Shown here piece after piece: positions 59,050-64,000 of a DNA stretch of 64,000 bases. Both the position numbers and the translations under genes were made by a program. This DNA comes from Flammula alnicola (Eukaryota; Basidiomycota; Agaricomycetes; Agaricales; Strophariaceae): assembly GCA_015499995.1 (NCBI GenBank), contig JADNRV010000011.1, positions 62,001 to 126,000 of the forward strand. Direction: 5' to 3'. The notes under the pieces were generated by a model. The model saw only the letters and a program-made list of their open reading frames with translations. It was not told where the DNA came from and made no database searches. How positions within the stretch are numbered: the stretch's first letter is position 1; every line of letters begins with the position of its first letter.

Positions 59050-60215
59050 TTAAGGTAGTAAAGAAGATGTCACAGGCTGCGACTCCGGCGCTTTCCTTTC
59101 CCTAATTTTGCCTGCCCTCGCAGCCTGATCCCGCACCATCTCGCCCTCTCTCCTCCACTCCCTCCTCTCAAACGCGTCGTACTCCTCCTTTGCATCGATC
59201 CAACGTTCTTGCACATCCCGAATATCGCTTCCCGGTCCTTTCAAAGGCCCCGCGGCACTCGAAAACAGAGCATAAGTGTTCGGACGCACGGCAGGGCCTG
59301 CCTGGTGCTGCTCAATGGTGTCCGGCGGCTGCTTGGAGTCGGAAGGCGGCACAAAGACGTAGCCCGTCGCTCTGTCGATGGCACGTGTGAGGTTGAGCAT
59401 CGCGTTCTTGTCCTGAAGGAATTTTGTCAAAAAATGATCATCATGAATCGGAAAAACACTTACCTCTACGGCGAGAGTCTCGAAACCAACGATACTGTAG
59501 TCCTCAATTAATGAGATCATCGCCATGTTCAGAGCCGCAAAACGGGGCGGAACGGACGCGCTGAGCGTGTTTTCGAGATACGACAGGTCCTGGACTTCGG
59601 TGTAAAAGTCGAGGTTGAAATCAAGGTCTCCGTACTGCGAGAGGAGGTCGATCTTTGACAGCACGTTGATGTGCGGTAGTTCTAGTTGCAGCATCGCTCT
59701 GAGTGACAGGAGAAGGACAGAGACGTATTTCGAGGCATCGGTGATATAGTGAGCATCGCAAAGGTGAACGGCGGCCAACTGAGCCAATTAATGGTTTATT
59801 CGCCTATAAAATAGAGGGACGTACCCGGAATGAATTCTTTGTCAGTTTCTCAACGATGTGTTTGATGCTTTCATGGTTCGTACTCAGCTCGACTTGTCCT
59901 GGCAGATCAAACAAGACATAGGCATCGTCTCCCAGCTCCTTCAGGCGCCTTCCAGCCAGTCGAAGTTGGCCTCTAGGTATTCCATGCAATACAGCATTCC
60001 TCCGTTCGGGCCTAACCCGTGCTCATCCATCACGTCCTCCAGAGTAATTAGTGAGGAAATATCGATTGCGCAGGGATACGGCAAAGCGTCATTGGCGGGG
60101 TCGAGGTTCACGACGGAATTGGACGGTTCAGAGCGGTAAATAGTTGAAATTTTCCGTAGCAATACGTCGATTTGCCACTTCCTGGCGAGCCGCAAACTAT
60201 CTCTCCGAAAGGCAT
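59050..60215 (-). CDS. GPN2: GPN-loop GTPase 2
   Basis: This is a cytoplasmic GTPase of the GPN family, which acts in RNA polymerase II assembly and nuclear import. The start at 60215 reads [20 protein letters not shown], containing the P-loop GSPGSGKST. Then come [20 protein letters not shown], the family-defining Gly-Pro-Asn loop in [33 protein letters not shown], and [19 protein letters not shown], a guanine-specificity region. The C-terminal tail is charged ([20 protein letters not shown]). One base appears lost near 60114 (C run on the coding strand), between PI and VVNLD. This makes a shorter false start at 60195 look possible. The gene is divergent from the RecQ gene with 210 bp between starts. 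Confidence 0.93.
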
Positions 60216-60425
60216 AGGTGGTCGTTGTTAAACTGGTAGTTTACCTTTCGGCGGACCTGACTAAGTCTTTGTTTCCCTGCGCCTTCGGAAATACACAAAG
60301 GGCCAACTGTCCTTAGCCAAGCCTCTTCACTCTCAAGCCACCAACTCCGCCACTTTAATCTATAATTTAAGCTCCCTCACACGCCAATACTCTTCGTTTT
60401 AGCATTTCTGGAGCCGACTTGTAGG

Positions 60426-63400
60426 ATGTCGCGACTTGCTTACGGAAATAGTGACCGTGTCGCGTCGGATGATGTACGTGACACGATCTTTTTGTGGCGA
60501 TTTGAATACAATCTAACATCGACGCCTGAGATAGCTCGAAGGAATTCTTGAATTACGAGACAGGAGCACGAATCCGAAGCTAAGGGCAGTTCATCAAGCA
60601 ATGCTCAAAACTCTACGAATGGTCAAGACTTCGCTCGGAAAGACGCGCCAATTCGATCGCGCATCGCTGACCTTGATGCTGAAGTCCTTGGATACAGAGC
60701 CGACATCAGTGAGATTCAGAATCAAATTGAGATATGCTTACAGGAGAGAAAGATGCTGGAAAGCCAATTGGGACAGTCTAGACGCATAACGAACCCAAGG
60801 GGAAAGGGAAGGCGCAACAAAGGACCAACTACTCTACCGAAGAATTTGACTGGTCAGACGCATTGAAAAGGCGTATGAAAGCTGTTTTCGGAATTGATGA
60901 TTTTCGTCTCTGCCAAAGAGGGTTTGTTTTCTGAATTAAATATATCACAGAAAGATGATGACACCTCACAGGGCTTGTAATGCGAACATGGATGGCCGCG
61001 ACATTGTGTGTATAATGCCAACAGGCGAGTTTTTGTCCATTGATTTAGTTCGCCTTCTTATCAGTTTAGGTGGTGGGAAGTCATTGACGTATCAGTTACC
61101 TGCCCTCCTTACTGCTGGTTGTACTCTTGTAATTTCACCACTCATCTCGCTCATGACGGACCAGATACTACATTTAAAAGAAGCAGGCAGTGAGTAACTG
61201 AGGATTCTCTTAGTAAATGAATGTTGAATATTTTCTGCAGTTGAAGCTGTGATGCTTAATTCTGCGACATCAAAACAAGACAAGAGCGCAATCCTCCAAA
61301 ACCTCAAAATGCTATCAGAGAGAAGAGTCGGCACACACGACAAAGAGATAAAATTGGCCTACGTCACAGTAATACCATATTACTAAACTCCGATCTTACT
61401 CTCAGCTTCGCTCATCTTTATAGCCTGAAAAAATGAATAAGGACAAAACCTTTCGATCTTTGTTGCAACGTCTTGACCAAGCTGGGAAGCTTGGTTCGTT
61501 TTCTCTGTGCACCAGTGATTGGCCTGTGCTTATATCGTTCTTAGCAAGGATTGTTATCGATGAAGCTCATTGTGTGTCGCAACTTGGCCATGACTTTCGG
61601 TCCGTGGTTCCTTTTATCTGCTACTTCGTTCAAGGTGTCATATCGTTGTACAGGCCAGATTACAAAGAACTGCACATTCTGCGGAAGATCTTTCCTTCTG
61701 TTCCCATCATGGCGCTCTCTGCCACATGCGGACCGCAGGTCCTGGCGGATCTCATTAACATCTTGGGCCTAAGGGGGCCTATCGACGGAAATGGTTCGTA
61801 CAATCCTTGAAGAACACACTGCTGTCCATTTTTAAAGTTTCGTCGCAGATGCCCCTCCTCTCGGGACCGTTTATTTTTCTTCACCCCTTTACCGGAAAAA
61901 TCTTCATTATAGTGTCGTACCGAAGCCCGACAAGGCGGCCGATCAAATCATTGCAATGAAAGACTATATTCTCGAGCATCACCCAAATGACACAGGAATC
62001 ATTTATTGTTTTTCTGTCAAGGTGAAACCTTTATGTCTCTTTTTTCTAATTTGACCACTCATCAGACCTAGGATACCGAAACTGTTGCCGAGAAGCTAAG
62101 AGAAGTCAGCAATGGAAAGATTAAGACGGGCGTCTACAACGCAGAATTCAAGATGCGGAGAAACAGAAACTGCATGTAGACTGGCGAGAGGGCAGGATCA
62201 AGGTCGTCTGCGCAACAATAGGTGAGCAAACGAATGAATAATGGCGTGCAAACCTGGGCTCATATCCGGGTCATAGCTTTCGGACTGGGAATCGACAAAG
62301 GAGACGTGAGATTTGTGCTCCACCACTCAGTATGTCCTTTCACGAACGTTCCTCGTCTTATGGCCGTTGCTTAGTGGTCAACCTTCAGATTTCAGTTAGT
62401 GTCGTCAGCGTGAGGTTTCCGCGTGTCGTGCTGACAGTTTTACTAGAAATCTCTCGAAGGATTGTATCAGGAGTCTGGACGCGCTGGCCGAGATGGCAAA
62501 GACTCCGACTGTGTATGTATTACCGGCCTCAAGATGCATCATCCCTGGGTGGTCTAACCTCGTCGGAAAAGGAAGGAAGTCGGAAACGTATGTCCGAGTG
62601 CAATAGTGCCAAAGTTAATCATCGTTAATTTGGGCATGTTCAGTTCATGCGGTGCTAGAGTTTGCGGAGGATGTTCGACGTTGTCGCAAGGTTCAATTCG
62701 CGGAGTCAGTACGATTCTATTTCTCTTGCCGGAGCTCTAGCATGACGTCGATCCTAATACTGTCTTCTTCCTTTTGCAGGTATTTCTCTCATTCTTCGCA
62801 GCTATCGATAGCGTCATGGACAACGGAGGAAACCGGTGCCTTGGATCCTTGCGGACACTGCGACAATTGCACGAGGCCTGCGGAGACTGTCGAGCGGAGA
62901 GACGTGACTACGGCCACGTGGCAAATACTGAAGATCGTCAACGCTGTCCGTCAGTCTGGCGGAAAACTGACGTTGGGCATGCTGGTTACCCTAGCTAGAG
63001 GCGGCAACAAAGGATCCTTTGAAGTGAGTCAAGGAAGGAAAAAACAGACATCCACAAGCACCTTAGATCTGAACGCGGTTGCCAGCGGACCTGTTGAAAT
63101 GAGCAAAAGTGTAAGTCGCCTTCGTTTTGTCTAGCTTTGGGTTAATCGACGGCATTATCTAGGACCTAGAGCACTTGGTTGTTTATCTTTTAACGCAGAA
63201 ATATCTGCAAGAGGAGTATCACCAAACCAGTTATACCTGCCTCGTGTACATTGCTCCCGGCCAGCTCGCAGCAAGACTCAACTATCACACTCGTGAATCT
63301 GTTAACTCTTCCAGGCTAAAACTTGAATTCTGTTTCCTCAAGAAAGCCTCCAAGACAAAGTCCAAATCCAAGAAGAAGAGTGACGCTCCAAGCAAGCCGA

Positions 63401-63792
63401 TCATACCGAGGAAACGGACGTCGGCAGGCAGCACGAGCAAGAAGGGCAAAGGGCAAGCGGTTCTTGATTCGGATGATGGAGATTTGAGTGTTTCGGACAT
63501 CATTTCATCCGACGATGAAATAGAACAAAATGCTGGATGGCTAATGGACTACGCGAAGGCGGGATCATCACAGACAGTACCCAAGGAGTTTGACTACGAT
63601 GACATGTACGCGTCCGACAGCGTGAAGGACAGCGAAGAGGATGAAGGCGTTCAAGATTGGGAGATATATACCCCACGAGATGAGCCGCGGCGTAAACATC
63701 GTCGTAAAGGCGAGGAAAAGGCTACAAACGGCTTGAGGATAAATATTATCAAGGAAGGCGATAACGACGTTATGGTATTGTCGTCGGATTAG
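60426..63792 (+). CDS. RecQ-family ATP-dependent DNA helicase (RECQ1-like)
   Basis: This is a 3'-5' DNA helicase for replication and recombination repair. An N-terminal coiled coil ([38 protein letters not shown]), as in RECQ1, precedes the helicase core. Motif 0 and Walker A are near 60890-61090 ([11 protein letters not shown]). The DEAH box and aromatic loop ([20 protein letters not shown], split by an intron) follow, then [15 protein letters not shown]. The second domain has [30 protein letters not shown] and [13 protein letters not shown]. The zinc-binding CGHCDNC and a winged-helix region come next, then a Lys-rich acidic tail. The start at 60426 ([12 protein letters not shown]) is the first ATG after a CT-rich leader, and the first exon is less certain. 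No HRDC domain is seen. Confidence 0.9.
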
Positions 63793-64000
63793 ATAGGGAC
63801 GCTCGAGATACGCTACACTATATAATACATCAATGGCAAAGCGGAGGGATCCTCCTGTATAAAGATACAAAAAACGGCAGACAGCAAGTGATACTGACTT
63901 GACTAAATAAGACCCTGAGCGAACGCAAATAACGATAGAGTGAAAAAAGGAGACTCGTAGCTCATTGGAATATAATTGTTTGGGTTGTCTGTAGGAGACG

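Noticed and set aside
60195..60215. Start of GPN2 at 60195
   Set aside because: That start removes the P-loop. The ATG at 60215 encodes the conserved P-loop start and is joined by one lost base near 60114.

Overview
The window is nuclear DNA of a mushroom-forming basidiomycete (Agaricomycetes). The genes carry many introns of about 50-70 nt, housekeeping genes are densely packed, and it holds a DUF6593 protein, F-box/LRR proteins, expanded fungalysin (M36) proteases, and a basidiomycete-type Crypton-like transposon. I found no tRNA, rRNA or CRISPR array.

Layout. 1-6416 (-): spliceosomal helicase BRR2, running off the left edge. 6959-9609 (+): EZH2-type H3K27 methyltransferase, divergent from BRR2. 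10087-11304 (-): unrecognised multi-exon gene. 13251-13977 (+): DUF6593 protein. 15.3-18.6 kb (-): tandem F-box/LRR family with two near full-length copies and one truncated copy. About 18.6-25.4 kb: a large insertion containing GC-rich minisatellites and a Crypton-like gene (SAP domain, tyrosine recombinase, GCR1_C-like domain). That gene is itself hit by a 752-bp hAT-like element and a 269-bp perfect foldback element. 25772-27343 (+): low-complexity protein of unknown function. 28200-30727 and 31910-34740 (-): two tandem fungalysins. 36236-38630 (-): exocyst subunit EXO70. 38966-39632 (-): small P-loop NTPase. 39937-45869 (+): RNA-dependent RNA polymerase fused to an SF1 (UPF1/Hrr1-like) helicase. 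46089-48440 (-): third fungalysin. 49626-50281 (-): NF-YB/HAP3. 51493-56314 (+): SEC31. 56495-58527 (-): class III CoA-transferase. 59050-60215 (-): GPN2 GTPase. 60426-63792 (+): RecQ helicase.

Themes. Two gene-silencing factors (EZH2 and the RdRP-helicase) sit near transposon wreckage, but nothing shows a functional link. The three secreted metalloproteases are paralogs differing in intron content. The most striking structure is the nested insertion: a Crypton-like element landed just upstream of F-box copy 2, separating it from its ancestral 5' flank. It then received a hAT element in an exon and a foldback element exactly at an intron acceptor.

Caution. More than fifteen places show an apparent loss of one base, mostly in G/C runs. 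They occur in essential genes (BRR2, SEC31, EXO70, GPN2) as well as dispensable ones. I read these mainly as uncorrected assembly indels, so no gene here is called a pseudogene on a single frameshift alone. Exon boundaries are given only where a splice junction restores the frame and the family sequence.
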